NCBI GenBank assembly: GCA_946408385.1
Contig: CAMJSB010000005.1
Coordinates: 22,435-86,434 of the forward strand
Source: an uncultured bacterium
GTDB lineage: Bacteria > Patescibacteriota > Gracilibacteria > Absconditabacterales > Absconditicoccaceae
Length of the DNA stretch: 64,000 nucleotides
Direction: 5' to 3'
Shown: positions 38,818 through 50,939 of the stretch, piece after piece
How positions within the stretch are numbered: the stretch's first letter is position 1
How the letters are laid out: every line of letters begins with the position of its first letter
Notes under the pieces: model-generated
The model's input: only the letters and a program-made list of their open reading frames with translations
Database searches by the model: none
What the model was told of the DNA's origin: nothing
Program-made: the position numbers and the translations under genes

Positions 38818-38967
38818 TTGTGTATAAAAAATATAAAAAATAAAATTTTTATCGAACTCATTGTATGATAAATTATATAAAAATCAAGAAAATTTGTTTC
38901 TAATCGTGTTTCAACAAACACATACCCAACATATGAGTGCTACAATTGTATTTTATATTTTTTATAA

Positions 38968-39423
38968 TTATTCAATTTTAATTTCAATTTCTTCTTGGTT
39001 TCATTCTGTTGCATCTTCAAATGGCATTTCATCCAATTTTGACAGATTTATTCTATTTCATTCCATTTCTAGTTGATCTAGTTTCTTAGATACAGATTCA
39101 TCTGGGAATATCCAGGTATTCATATCACAAACTTCGTCTAATTCTAAAACTTCAGGAGATTGAATTATTGCAAAAGTTGCTCATTCGTACGATATTAAAA
39201 AATTCAATTTATTTCAATTTCATATGAAAACCCTTATAAAAGCTCAACTAATATCATACTCTCAAGGAAAGTCGATTGATAATAGATTTCCTCTATCATA
39301 AGCCATTTCTTCTCCAATTGTGGCCATTAAATTAATAATTCAGACTTCTATTTCTGTAGGATTAAATAAGAATTTATTTTCAATCAAAATTCCATTTTCT
39401 GTTTTTTTAATATCAATAGCCAT
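38968..39423 (-). CDS. Hypothetical protein with degenerate UlaG-like MBL-fold similarity
   Basis: NLLSIDFPGEYDISGAFIRVFIGNGNKLNFLISYEGATFAII. Confidence 0.4.
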
Positions 39424-39577
39424 TTTAATGCTTATATCTAATAAAACTATATATCTTATAGTATAATATATCAAAAAAAAATTGCAAGAGATTTAATTTT
39501 AACTTACTTGCATTTTCTTGCAGGATTAATACACTTAATTATTATGTTAAAAACTTTTATCATTCATTCACAGATAA

Positions 39578-41269
39578 ATGCGGGAGTGAATACTACAGTT
39601 TTTATGAGGAATCGGATTTTTCTTGTTTGGAATAAATTATATGGAACAAGCAGTATCAGGTTTTTCGAATTGATGATTTAAGAATTTTATGAAGAAATTT
39701 ACATCATCAGTATCAAAATCTTTTTGAAGCTGAATTTTAATTACAACGATTTTGCAGAGCTCGAATATTATGTCTGTACTGGTATTAGCATTTGTCTGAG
39801 CATGAATATTATCTTTAACTTCAGCATTAGCGGTTATCCTTTGAGTAAATATATGAACAATGATTCCTACTTCGATTTTATGAATAGTCTGATTGAGTTT
39901 TGATGTGTCAATAATAGCATTTCCATTAATACTTTTCTGAGCAGTTTGTATAAATTTTTTTTCTCGTTGGAACAAAGTAGAATCGTTTGGAAAATTCTTA
40001 CTTAGTTTAGGTTTGATTTTTTTGGCATTTTCTTTTATGAAAAATGGATTGAGTTTCTTAACGGATATAGATCTTTCAATATTTACATGAATGAGTCCAT
40101 GGCTATTTTTTCTTTTTTGACTTATGCTAACTCTTTTGGTGCAGTCTTGAAGTATAACATTTATTATTGTGTTGGCAACTGTTGGCTCATGAATTTTGTC
40201 TCCTACATTAGCATTGCCAATAATATTTTGAGGATATTTATGATCAACAATAACTATAATTATATGAGCGATATGAAAAAATTCGTTAGCGATAAAGAAA
40301 CAGGTTGCATTTCGACATGTTTGATTTAATTTGGTTACAGCATTAGTATGAATGTTAATGCTTCCATTGATTGTTAAATTCTTTATATCCGTATTGGAAC
40401 CAAATGTTTGAATCGTAATCTGATTTACTATTTTACGAGTATGATGGCGTAGCTTATTTGCTTTAATCTTTTTGCCTTTTGTAGACTCTATCTCAAAAAT
40501 TTTGAAAAAGAGAGTAAAAGACAAAAAACAGGTTGTAGATTTGGCGATTCAGAAGGTGTTTAATGTTGAAGATCTTACACCAGCAGTAGCACAATTAGTA
40601 GCCAAGCAGGATATGTTAGTACTATTTTGGAATGCAATTAGATATAATTTAAATGTTTGGGACTTTTCTCCAATGGCTGTAAAATCATGAGATTCTACGC
40701 AAGAAGAAATCGCAAATACATTGTCTTTTAAATGAAATTTTGATAAAAATGATTTATCAAAAGTATATCATGATGTAAAATACATTCAGAATGAATTATT
40801 AAAGTTTTTGGTATCATTGCCAGTTTCTGAAAAGAGTTCTGAAAATGCAGAATTATATCAAAGTGTTTTAGCAGTTTGAGATTCGTGTAAGACTATAAAG
40901 GATGTTTGGTGACATATCGAAGATTGGCAACGAAGTAGTAGTGATAATTTACAAAAAGATTATGACGATACACGTGAAATGGTTATAGTTTTTTATAGCA
41001 CAATTCTACATTTATATCAACGTTTTGATAGTAAAAAAGCTTTAAGTGATGCTCAAGAAGCTTTAGAAACTCTACAAAAAGAGAATGATGAATATCTAGC
41101 ACAACTCCGTCCACACAAAAGTGATGATATTCCATTGACTTCTTTGATTCAAGTAAGACGTTATTTTGTACAGTCTTGTAAAGAATTATTACATGCAATG
41201 GAACTATATAATGCTGGCCCTGATGAAATAAAATACTTTAAAGAAAATCTATCAAACATTATGAAATAA
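39578..41269 (+). CDS. Na+/phosphate cotransporter (NptA/PhoU type)
   Basis: MREGILQFLGGIGFFLFGINYMEQAVSG...SGILITTILQSSNIMSVLVLAFVGAGILSLTSALAVILGVNIGTMIPTS...LLVQSGSITF; C-terminal PhoU-like helices; 564 codons. Confidence 0.85.
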
Positions 41270-41290
41270 TTTTATGAAATAAGATAAAGA

Positions 41291-43192
41291 ATGACACTTG
41301 AAGAAGCAATTGATGAATCGATAACTAAAATATTGGAGCTAAATCCAGATTTAACATATGCTGAAGTTTATGAATTATGTTCAGACTATCTTTTAAAGTT
41401 TAATAAACCAACAAAAGAAGAAACCAAAATAAAAAGTCTGAAAAAATATTTAAGTAAGTTTTTTGAAATTGATTTGTTTGCCGATGAAGAACCTAAATTA
41501 GAAGATATTCAGCCTAGTATGTCGCCTTTGCAATCTATCCCAAAGCAATATTTTCAGGAAAGAAGTCGAGCGAAGAAGGATTATATAATCAAAATCCATC
41601 ACTTAGATAAACAAATCTGAAAAACGATTCTTTTTGATGATGCAAATTTGCAACTACGTTTCTGAGATGAAGTAGCTTTGATATGAAAGAATGGAAGCTG
41701 AAAATCCACACTTTTAAAAATGTTGATATGAAAAGAAGAATCAGGATTTTGAATGATTGAGATAGCTGATTGAGTTAAAATCTGATATCTTTCTCAGGAT
41801 TTATTTTGGGCAAATGATGAACATACAGTTGAGGAGGAAATGAAAACATGTTTCCCTGATATCAAATTGGCTATGGAAAGGTTGGAAGAAATTGAAAAGT
41901 TATTAACTGAAGGAGAATCTGATTATCATGCATTGATAGAAGAACAAAATAAATTACAAGATTTTTTAAGGAAAGAGAATGGATATCAAAAACGATGAAT
42001 GCAAATTGAAATTTTGAAATATTTCTGATTTTCAAAAGCTATGCTTAACTTTAAAATTAAGCAACTTTCATGATGAGAGCAGACCAAACTTCAAATTGCA
42101 AAGTTCCTAATTCAAGAAGTGGATTTATTATTACTTGATGAACCTACAAATCACTTGGATATTGAATGAATTTTCTTTTTACAGCGTTTCTGTGAATTGT
42201 GGTGAAAAACCTTAATTTGTATCTCTCATGATAAAAAGTTTTTGAATTCATGTTTTAATCGTGTGGTAGAAATTAGCCAGAAAAAACTCCATCTTTACGA
42301 ATGAAATTATTCAGACTATTTGCGTCAAAAAGAAAAGAATCTGGAGATTCAGCATAAAAACTATGTTGCACAGCAAAAATATTTACAGCAGCAAGAAAAG
42401 TTTATTACAAGATTTCGCTATAAATCAACCAAAGCTGCACAGGTTCAGAGTAGGATAAAAATGTTGGATAAGATTGAGAGAATCGAAGCTCCAGAAATTG
42501 AATCAGATCCAAAGAAAATCAATTTCAAACTTTCACAAAGATTGCCAAATCTGATTATGCAGATTGAGTGATTGACTGTTTGATATCCTTGAAAAGAATT
42601 GGTTACTTTACCAAACAAAATCGAAATCACAAAAGAAATGCATATCTGAATAATATGAAAAAACTGAATCTGAAAAACGACTTTGATAAAGACAATTCTT
42701 GGTCAGATTTCTCCTTTACATTGATCTGTAAAAGTTCATCCTGAATTACGTATTGGTTCATATTCACAGGTTTTTGACGATTTACATCCGGATGATACTG
42801 TGATAGAAGCAGTAATGTGAGTGGGAATTTCTTATCAAGATGCGAGAGCTTTTTTATGAACATTGAAAATCGATGTAGAAAAGATGGATCATAAAGTTTC
42901 ATCACTTTCATGATGAGAAATGGCAAAAGTCGCAGTAACCAAAATGTTGTTACAAAAACCTCATATAATCATAATGGACGAACCGACAAATCATTTGGAT
43001 TTAGGTTCAAAAGAAACTATCAAAATGATGTTACAATGATTTAATGGTGTGACGTTGATTGTTTCACATGATAGAGATTTTCTAGAATGAACATCAAATA
43101 TGCTTTGGTGAATATGGGACAAGCGTTTGACAATTTTTCATGATTTACAAAGAGGTTTCCAAGAACTAGAAAGTAGCTGCTGGAAGGGATAA
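41291..43192 (+). CDS. ABC-F family ATPase (two NBDs)
   Basis: ALIGKNGSGKSTLLKML...LSGGEQTKLQIAKFL...LLDEPTNHLDIEG...GIIGKNGIGKTTL...LSGGEMAKVAVTKML. Confidence 0.92.
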
Positions 43193-43195
43193 ATA

Positions 43196-44083
43196 TTATT
43201 CAACTTTTTTTAGATTTTCAACAAAAGATATTATTTTTTCTTTCACATGTTTTGCTTTTGATCTTTTTTCTACGAATCAGATTCGAATATTAGCTTTTCA
43301 ATCTCAGTCGTATCTGTAATCTATTTTATATTTTACTCAAATATAACTTTTAAAATAATCTACATCTGAAGCTGATCTTAATGGGAATATGTCATCTAAA
43401 AATTTTTTCAGATTTTTTGAAAAATCTTCAAATGATATATTAAAATTTTTCGGCTCATAAATTATTGTCAGAGAATCTTTAGCAAAGTTATCTAGAGATA
43501 GATCAACTTTTACAATAGGATTATTCCACATTTGATAATTTGGAATTACGAAAGATTCTCAAGTATTTTCCCCAAAATCATTTTTACCAGACATTCATAC
43601 ATGGAGAAGCTTTAAATATAATATTTGTCATTGGATAGTATCTCAATTCACTTTTAATCTGATTGTATCTCAGACTTTGTAATTTCTTATAAGTAAAAAA
43701 TATGTAAATAAAGACACAGAAAAAGTCTGAAAAGTAATTAAGATTCATCATACTCATACTGCCCAAACAGCTCAGACGATTGTATCCTTTGTCAATAAAT
43801 ATACAAATATCAATAAAATTCATATGAAAGCTCAAAAAAAGTCTACATACTGAATTTTTTGGTAATATTTTACATAAAAATCTTTATTATCAGTATTTCA
43901 TGACCATTCATACGGTTCTATATATTTCTTTTTTAGGCGTTGCTTGAATATATTAGAAACAAATGATAATATTAATAAAATTAAGATTATTATAAAAATA
44001 AAAGGTTGTTCGTAGATAAATTTATAGATACTATTTCAAACATATTCGAATGAATTTAAGATTTGATTTCCTCGAGTTTCCAT
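43196..44083 (-). CDS. MscS-like membrane protein
   Basis: YKVGDTIRLKVNGDTIQGQILYLKLLHVGM after multiple TM segments. Confidence 0.6.
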
Positions 44084-44101
44084 GAGATATATTAAAGCAA
44101 A

Positions 44102-44128
44102 TTAAAAAGGCTTTTTGGAGCCTTTATT
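44102..44128 (-). terminator. Terminator downstream of tRNA-Trp
   Basis: Minus strand AAAGGCTCCAAAAAGCCTTTTT. Confidence 0.65.
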
Positions 44129-44156
44129 TATTATTAAAATTAAATTTTTTCTAATT

Positions 44157-44228
44157 CAGGGCTGGCAAGAATCGAACTCGCGACGCGCGGCTTTGGAGAC
44201 CACCGCTCTACCTCTGAGCTACAGCCCT
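44157..44228 (-). tRNA. trnW: tRNA-Trp (anticodon CCA)
   Basis: AGGGCTGTAGCTCAGAGGTAGAGCGGTGGTCTCCAAAGCCGCGCGTCGCGAGTTCGATTCTTGCCAGCCCTG; acceptor AGGGCTG/CAGCCCT, loop CTCCAAA; 3' CCA not encoded. Confidence 0.93.
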
Positions 44229-44235
44229 ATTTTTA

Positions 44236-44570
44236 ATCATCCAACCAATAAGCCTGATTCTGTGTTTAAAGCACGATATATCTAGCAAAGAGCATCAGTC
44301 TTTGATCTCGCACTCCTCCTAAGAGGAAGCTTGCATTGGGAAGTGGTTTGCCCCTCGAATAGCAATCTGCTAAACTGAGTAGAAGTAAGTAATCTAAATT
44401 ACTATCTTCACGTTGCATCTTTCATGTGAATAAAATCACACTAGTTTACGTTTCTGTGGCACTTTCATTTGAGCTGTCGCTGTCCAGCATCCGTGAGATG
44501 CCTCCCATTTTTCAATGTCAGGACTTTCCTAATTTTGGTTATCCAAAACTTTGTGCTTTGATTGAACAAA
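44236..44570 (-). ncRNA. rnpB: RNase P RNA
   Basis: Minus strand ...AGGAAAGTCCTGACA...GTGCCACAGAAACG...CGAGGGGCAAACC...ACAGAATCAGGCTTATTGG; TTGAAA-16-TATAAT upstream; ends approximate. Confidence 0.9.
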
Positions 44571-44702
44571 ATGGATTATATAGAAATTATATTTTTTTTC
44601 AAGTTTTATTGTTTTCTTGATCTATAAAAAAATAATTAAAAAAAAGGGTCAGATTAAAATTTTCTCTTATTTGATTTATGTTTATCTGACTCATTAGATT
44701 TG

Positions 44703-46802
44703 TTACTTTTCAGCACTTCTCATTAACATTATCATTACATATCATCTCAGTTCTTGTATATTTGGATCAAGCATGGTCATAATTTCTCCTTCTTTTAATT
44801 TTTGGAAGTGTGGAGTATAATATTCATCAGTTTTTTCATATATTCAGTCAGAAGTCTGATATAGCATTCTAGATAAGGCGGTACCAAATTCACTTCTAGG
44901 AACCAAATCAAAAGGTCTAAATTCATCAATATTAATTCACATTATTCATAGTTGATATGCTAGTGTCACAGCATTTCAAAATTCCTCATTTAATTCTGGA
45001 GTTACGTCTGGAAAAGCAGGAACTTCAATACTTGTATCAGGAGTTTTTCAAAGTACATTTATCGCATATTTTGATAGCATTTTTGCCATAGATATCCTAT
45101 CTAAAGGTCCAAACATATCAGCCTCTATAATAGTAGGCATAGTGGTAATCTTGTTTTTATAAGCAAATTTATAAGCATCGTGCATTTCAGGAGTTAATCC
45201 ATCAGATAATGTTTGCTGATTAGCAGGTAAATTTGGGTTATAGTTAACTACCTCAACTCAATCTAAGTCTCCATCATTATTTTCTGAATCAGAATTTGTG
45301 GTTTTATCAGGATTTTTATCATCAGCAGATCAATGAGTATCTGTTTGAGAATCGGTTGCTTTTGAGCCTCTTCATCTACCACCTCATCAACTGCTACCAC
45401 CACCAGAAGGCTTACTATTTTCTTCTCGAATAGGGCTAAACTCTAAGACAGCTCCATTTTCTGTAGTTAAATTTTTAACAGTAGCTCAATCTCCATAAGT
45501 ATTTCATTGTCCATCTTTCCATCATTTGAAAGTGTATCATTCTTTGGTGCTAGTGTTCGTTGGAAGAGTTGCTTCTTGGTCATAAGTGAATCCACCAGAC
45601 ATTATTTCAGTACCATTTTCATCCAAAAAGCTGATTGTATATTTATTTGGCTCTATCTTTCATGTGAGGGCTAGATTTCAGGTGATAGTTCCTTCTGATA
45701 CAGCTTCATCTAAATCAAATCCAGTTTCTACTCATTCATCATCAGCATACCATTCAAAGTGATATCCTGTAGCAAGATCTATCTCATTAGAAAGCCAATC
45801 GATAGCACCAAAAACTTGTCCAGAGGTGAGAGGTTCATCATTAGTGAATGATACTCATGTACTAATTACATTTTCGCCAGATAGGACATTAAGAGTTAAA
45901 GTTTTAGAGGTATCTCTATATACGCGTTCATTCTTAAAACAACGAACAGACATGGCAGTAGTACGATAATTATCATTTGCTAGATATGCAGCATTTTTAA
46001 TTAATCCTGTTTTTCCGTTTCGTAGCGTAAAACTCAAAGTATGTCACATACCAGAGAATGGAGTAGAAGACCAAAACTGACCTGCAATATTATAATAATA
46101 TGGTTCAATTTCTCACTCATCTCACCAATATAACGATGCAAAAGGCATAAACATATCATTCGAAAAATCTGCAGCTACATTAATACCTTCCTCCTGTAAA
46201 GTATCTGAGTTGATTAAAGCTCATGTTGGCAAATCAGCATTATATTTATGATTATACCACATTACGACAAATTCATCAATTTCTCATACACTTGGTATAT
46301 GCCATCACTCTGGACATGGTCATTGTCTACCTGTAATAGGATTGTCAGATTCTAACCCCCATCAATTTGTTTCGTCATCTCATGTTCATCATCGTAGATT
46401 GTCATTACGGACACTACTCCAATCTGAACACCATTTATTATAATTTGCACATCCTTTTATAAAAGTACCACTAGAATATGGATTTTCTGGTCAGTACGAT
46501 GATGCATCAACTTTAGTTGATGAAACAGTTATAGTCGCACTTGGCTCTGATGGAAATCCATAGTTATTTCACCACTGATAATAATATCAATATGATGCAG
46601 TAGAAGCTCATGTTCATCCTCATAGTTCAGTCGCTCATAAATTTTTGTCTTGAATAACTATTCCATAGCTACCATCAGCTGAATAAACTGTAACAGTTCA
46701 TGCATCCGCATCATGTTCAATCCAATCACTTTCCTGTGCAAAAGTGAGTCATCATACAGCAAATAGTGATATTGCTATCAGACTTAGTAAAACTTTTTTC
46801 AT
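44703..46802 (-). CDS. Secreted surface protein with FISUMP-like domain, InlB-type repeat and S-layer-like C-terminus
   Basis: Signal peptide; VIQDKNLGATELGG...YYYQWGNNYG...CPEGWHIPSVGEIDEF; YTISFLDENGTEIMSGGFTYDQEATLPTNTSTKEGYTFKGWKD; C-terminal SLH-like region. Confidence 0.75.
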
Positions 46803-46862
46803 ATTAATATATGAGAATATAAAGTTAATTAAAATTTTATATTTCCGTTCAAATTTTGCAAA

Positions 46863-47009
46863 CTATTTTTTGTTTTTAGAAAACTTTTTACCTAAGAATT
46901 CAATCAATAACACAATTCCAATTCAAGTTAAAAAATAAATGATAGCTCATAAAATCTGATTACTATCTCATGTAATGGCTTCATATTTTCTTCATATATT
47001 TATAGACAT
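46863..47009 (-). CDS. Small TM protein, paralogous to the C-terminus of the DUF368 protein
   Basis: [30 protein letters not shown] vs [28 protein letters not shown]. Confidence 0.5.
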
Positions 47010-47150
47010 CTTTGTTCTTTTTAATATCTTGAGCTTGACTTTTATGTGTTTTTATGTAACTATATTATAGTATAATTTTATCTTGTATTTCTTTGTTTTA
47101 GATTATAACTTGTGTCCGATAATTATAATAAAGTTTTATATGATGTATAT

Positions 47151-48098
47151 ATGTGAATGGAAAAGCCTAATTTAATAAATAATAAAAAGAGAGACTCTTC
47201 ATTTATGAGACCAAATTATCAGGCTATGATATGAGATACTATAAATTGAAGAAGAGAAATAGTGTCTGAAGAACAACTAAGTCAAATGATTGATCAATGC
47301 GTCAATGAATGAGCAAATCTATATTGATTGAATGGTCGCTTGGAGCGTCAAATTATCAATCAGGCTTTTTATTCAAGAAAGTCAGATTTAGTAAAGTTTT
47401 GAGATTTATGACAAAATAAGGGAGAGTCTCATTTTAGAATGGGGATGCAACATAATCCACTAATGCCATTATACTTTCCAGAGATTAAATTAAACCCAAA
47501 TTTTTTGCACTCTCGTGTGGATTTTTACGCTACATTATATCATGAAATAGATCATGCATTGTATAATATAAAATATTATTTAAGTATATTTGAAAAGGCA
47601 AGGACTTTAGATGAATATGAAAATCTAATGAGAGAATGAATAGATAAAAGAAATAATAATGTCTTTATTTTTGAATTTTTTGCACGTATAAATACAGCAA
47701 ACGAATTGATGAGAAAAGCAGTTAGTTGGGATGAAGTTTGGAATTATTGACCATGAAAACCAAATTGGAGAGGATGAAATACAGAAAGAAAAAGAAGAAT
47801 TTATTGAGAAAGTATAATTTATGCTAGAAAATTTTTAGAAATGAATAATATGTTTTATAACATATTATTAAGATCCTTCTGAATTAATAAACATTGAAAG
47901 ACAAATTGTCAAATTGCAAATCCTTGAAATGAAATATTCCAAAAACGAGGAACTAAAATGCGTAACTTCTTTTTTAAATGCCAATTTGATGAAAATTGAG
48001 TTGAAAAAATGAAAAGAACTATAGATAACCACTATAATATCATAAAAAATGATAATAATATTTCTTTACAAGAATATATTAACAGATATTGCCAATAA
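47151..48098 (+). CDS. HExxH putative metallopeptidase
   Basis: FYATLYHEIDHALYNIKYYLSIFE...NNVFIFEFFARINTANELM; 316 codons. Confidence 0.55.
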
Positions 48099-48187
48099 TT
48101 GTAAAATAAAGGATAAGATATATCCATATAAGTAAATCGTTATAATTTATCATTCTTTTGAAATTAGGAAATTTTGAAGTCTGAATA

Positions 48188-49087
48188 CTATTTTTTGCTA
48201 AATTTTTTCCCAAGGAATTCAATTAATAACACAATTCCAATTCAAGCTAAAAAACAAACTATTGCTCAAAAAATTTGATGGTCTCCATTATATTGATTTG
48301 GTAAAATATTTTTTGCAGTTCATAAATTAACATCCAAAGTCTCTTTCCATGGCCAGATTTTATTCAAAGATCCAAGCATAAACCCAGTCAAAGAAGCCAG
48401 AGTTATCATTTTATAATGTTTGAATAACCAAGAAAGGACATTTGAAAATAGTACAATTCAGATTACAGCTCATGCTCAGAAAATGCATAATGTAGCGATG
48501 TCGAAATCTTTTACAGCCAGCATTATAGTTTTATACATTCATAGTAAGACGAGCATGAAGCTACCAGAAATTCCAGGCAAAATCATTGCGCAAATTGCTA
48601 TAGCTCCACAAATGAAAGTCCACCGCCAAGTAGAAGTGATGGAAAGGGGAGTATTAGTTGGAGCAGTTATGAAAAAAGCTAAAATTCAGAAAATTATCAA
48701 ACATAAAACAGTTTTCCAATTCCATTTCACTTGTTTTCCTAGGAATACTGCAGAAATCAGAATTAGTCCAACGAAAAATGACCAGATTAATATTGGATAA
48801 TTTTCCATAGCACTTGTTATTATGTTTGCAAAAAGCACTATGCTAGTTCAGATTCAAAGAATTAAGCATAATAAAAAGTTTCCATCGATATTTTTCCGGA
48901 AAGTTTTCCATTTTCATGTGAAAAATAATTTCAAATTTGGAACTATATTTTTGATAGCTTGAATTAGTCTTTCATAGATTCCAGTAATCACAGCAATTGT
49001 TCATCAGCTCACTCATGGAATTACATCACAGGCTCACATTAGTATACCTTTTAGATATATCAGAATTTTGTCTCGTATTTTGTTCAT
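48188..49087 (-). CDS. DUF368 family membrane protein
   Basis: [28 protein letters not shown]...[18 protein letters not shown]. Confidence 0.85.
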
Positions 49088-49344
49088 TATATATGTTTTG
49101 ATTGTAAAGTTAGTGATAACTACAATAAGGTAATTTTGATTAAAATCAATTGATAGATTTATTAGATTAGAACTGTATTAAAAAAATTCACAGATTATTC
49201 TATATTTTTCACACTTTTAAAATTTATGTTATACTTGTGATAAATTATTTGTTATAGAAAGATAAAAAGTGTTCAAAAATTTGCAAAAACTTTTTATTCT
49301 GAATATAATAAATACAACTTTTATAATTTAGCAAAATATTCAAA

Positions 49345-50919
49345 ATGACAAATAAAAGAAAAAAAGCTATTGATAAGGCTAAAGAATCATGAAAAAAGAC
49401 TCTAAAATGATGAAAAGAAATGTTAACTTGAGCAGTCGATGTAGTATGAGGAACTGCATGAGCATTGTGATATACTCTTTTATCAGCATTAGAAAAATGA
49501 GGTGAAATAGTTACAAAACCTGGTTGAGATAGTGAGTTAATTACACCAGATGAGCAGGAAAAGTTTGATAAAATGGCTGAGAAATATTCTAAAAAATCAA
49601 AAGAACATATAAATAAAGCTTGAAAGTACGGTACAAAGGCTCTTAAATGAATAAAAGAGATTGTTGAATGATTACTAAAAGCTTTATGATATGGAACAAA
49701 AGCTGGGTATCATTTGATTGATGCATGAGATAAAGCGATTGGAGAGCAGATAGAAAAGAAACAATTAAAAAAATGAAAAAAATCATGAAAAATTTGAAAA
49801 TTTTTTAGGGATAATGCTATAAAATTAGCTATAGCACTATCTGCACTGGGTTTTTGATGATATAAAGTTAATGAAACAGTGAGAGATAATAAACACTGAG
49901 ATAAAAAAGAGATTGTAATTAAAGATGAAGGTAAAAATGAAATTTGAAAATTGTCAGAGGCCGAACAAAGTGTTAAAGATTTTTTTGATTCACAGGATAT
50001 TATTAAGGATTTTAGATCTTCATGAAAAGAATATGAGGATCATTGGGTAAAAAGATATTTGTGAGAAGGTGATGGTTGGAAAAATGGATTTTTGTATGGT
50101 GGGACGAGAGGTGTTTTAGAATGAATGTGTAGAATGATCAAAGCTTGACACTTAAAAATGGTACTAGAAAAAGCAGATGCAGCATGAGTACCTAGACAAT
50201 GTGTCTTTTTGGCGTTGGCTGAATCATGTTGGAAGGCATGAGCTAATTCTGGGCAGGCGAGATGATATTGGCAATTTACTGAAGGTACGGCTATAAGTTA
50301 TGGATTGATTGTTGACTGAAAGGATTATCGTTCAGATCCAGAAAAAAGTACAGATGCGGCCATGGAACATTTAAAAGATAATTATGAAAGAGTTTGTAGG
50401 TATGCTAAGGAACTTTGATATAGTATAACGGAAAGTGATAAATGGATTTTTGCATTTTATATGTTTAATTGAAGTCCTGGATTGGTAAAATCGTGAATGA
50501 AAGCATGTAAATGAGATGTTAATGAATATTCAAAGAAGTTAGAAAAATTAGCAGAGAAAAATGGAGGATATATAATGATAGGGAAAGAAAGGAAAAGGGT
50601 TGATGCTCCACAAAATGCTAATTATGTTCCTCGTATTTTAGCAATACAAGATGTGTTGCAGCAAATATTTGAGGAATATTGATATAATGTCCAAAAAATC
50701 GAAGTCGATTGTTTGAAACAAAAAATTAAAAAAACATCAGCTGATTTGATGTATGAGGATTATGTAAAAAAAGGAGAAAGTTTAACTAAAAAAGAAAAAG
50801 TTAATAAATTAAAAGAAATTAAAGAAAAATACAAAGAAGAACATGATGCAAAATTGATATCTGATTCTTACTATAATTGAGCAATGCATATTATAGATGA
50901 TGAAATGGAAAGTTATTAA
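49345..50919 (+). CDS. Lytic transglycosylase (SLT fold)
   Basis: GVPRQCVFLALAESCWKAGANSGQARGYWQFTEGTAISYGLIVDGKDYRSDPEKSTDAAMEHLKDNY; TTGCAA-17-TATAAT upstream. Confidence 0.8.
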
Positions 50920-50939
50920 AAATATAGTAGTGATTACTG

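Noticed and set aside
39637-40524. 295-aa minus-strand ORF, the longest in the supplied track
   Set aside because: It is antisense to a Na/Pi cotransporter gene on + (39578-41269), which reads cleanly in code 25 with conserved QSS motifs. The ORF arises from the composition of the opposite strand.
48420-48800. 126-aa plus-strand ORF
   Set aside because: Antisense to the DUF368 gene, which has conserved motifs on the minus strand.
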